Source of the DNA: Flavisolibacter sp.
GTDB taxonomy: Bacteria > Bacteroidota > Bacteroidia > Chitinophagales > Chitinophagaceae
Assembly: GCA_025936195.1 (NCBI GenBank)
Contig: JAICTW010000183.1
Location: forward strand, 1-6,122
Length of the DNA stretch: 6,122 nt
Direction of reading: 5' to 3'
The translations under genes and the position numbers were made by a program. Below the pieces are notes generated by a model. The model made no database searches. It was given only the letters and a program-made list of their open reading frames with translations, and was not told the origin of the DNA. Positions 5,718-6,122 of the stretch are shown here, one piece after another. Within the stretch, counting starts at the first letter, position 1; each line of letters starts with the position of its first letter.

Positions 5718-6122
5718 ATGCCAGGAACCAATCCCCGCCACGTAAAAATTTTGATCATTGATGATGATGAAGATGATTTCTTCATCACTTCTGAATACCT
5801 GAAACAGATACAGGAATACCAGCTTCAGATTGACTGGTGCTATCGTTTTAACGATGCGATTCAGCATTTGCAGGAACGAGGGTACGATATGTACTTTGTA
5901 GATTATCGCCTTGGTGCCAAAACCGGTTTGGATTTTTTAAAAGAAGCCGTACGCATTGGTTGCGAAGAACCGATTGTATTGCTTACCGGTAAAGGAAACA
6001 AAGACGTGGATATTGAAGCCATGCAAATGGGTGCAACAGATTATCTCATCAAAACAGAATTGACAACCGATAAGCTGGAACGATGCATCCGCTATTCACT
6101 GGAGCGAATGGCGTATTTAAAA
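5718..6122 (+). CDS. Receiver-domain protein, N-terminal part (3' truncated)
   Basis: The frame starts at ATG 5718 and is still open at the window end (135 codons visible). It encodes a complete CheY-like receiver: acidic pocket D15-D17, phospho-acceptor D62 in YFVDYRLG, switch T90 in VLLTGKG and K112 in DYLIKTE. The DDDEDD start, the VDYRLGAKTGLDFL motif and the closing ERCIRYSLERM helix match a subtype that commonly fronts a longer protein with PAS and histidine-kinase or output domains. A stand-alone receiver of about 140 residues remains possible, because the stop is not visible. It begins 3 nt after the stop of the pseudo-ATPase gene. The receiver differs clearly from that of the activator upstream, so it is not a recent duplicate. 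Confidence 0.93.
   Translation, partial: MPGTNPRHVKILIIDDDEDDFFITSEYLKQIQEYQLQIDWCYRFNDAIQHLQERGYDMYFVDYRLGAKTGLDFLKEAVRIGCEEPIVLLTGKGNKDVDIEAMQMGATDYLIKTELTTDKLERCIRYSLERMAYLK

Noticed and set aside
5597..5867. Leftward frames opposite the last two genes
   Set aside because: They overlap two well-supported coding regions, and their Ser- and Ile-rich runs come from the antisense of GATGATGAT-type codons.

Overview
The window looks like a chromosomal segment from a member of the Bacteroidota, most plausibly of the Chitinophagales type. This is inferred from the AT-rich spacers, the lack of strong Shine-Dalgarno sites, a TAnnTTTG promoter element (3662-3669), and the style of the RpoN and receiver-domain proteins. 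No rRNA, tRNA, CRISPR array, insertion sequence or prophage core gene is visible.

The left part (1-1700) holds small, probably stress- or envelope-related genes and non-coding structure. It starts with the C-terminal part of a cut-off protein (2-343), followed by a small, highly hydrophilic and probably disordered protein (491-724). Next come two terminator-like hairpins on the + strand (777-846 and 868-897). Facing them on the - strand is a 55-residue DUF1328/UPF0391 two-helix membrane protein (1001-1168) with its own terminator (948-980). A doubtful 82-codon frame (1382-1630) follows. Its 3' end is packed with small inverted repeats, and a strong + strand terminator (1669-1695) lies just after it.

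The middle (1696-2234) is a gene-poor, AT-rich spacer. It ends in two copies of CATACGCCAAA spaced 22 bp apart, directly in front of rpoN.

The right part (2235-6122) is a co-directional signalling cluster. It comprises rpoN (sigma-54, 473 aa), an NtrC-type sigma-54 activator with an N-terminal receiver (495 aa), and a 167-aa protein resembling a histidine-kinase ATPase domain that has lost its nucleotide-binding motifs. Last is a receiver-domain protein that runs off the window. The last three genes are separated by only 7 and 3 nt, so they almost certainly form one operon. rpoN lies 59 nt upstream of the activator, with no terminator between them. The simplest reading is a sigma factor encoded next to one of its activators. 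The activator is co-translated with a degenerate kinase-like partner and with a second phospho-receiver that probably fronts a larger sensor or hybrid protein. The degenerate ATPase-like protein is the most unusual element.
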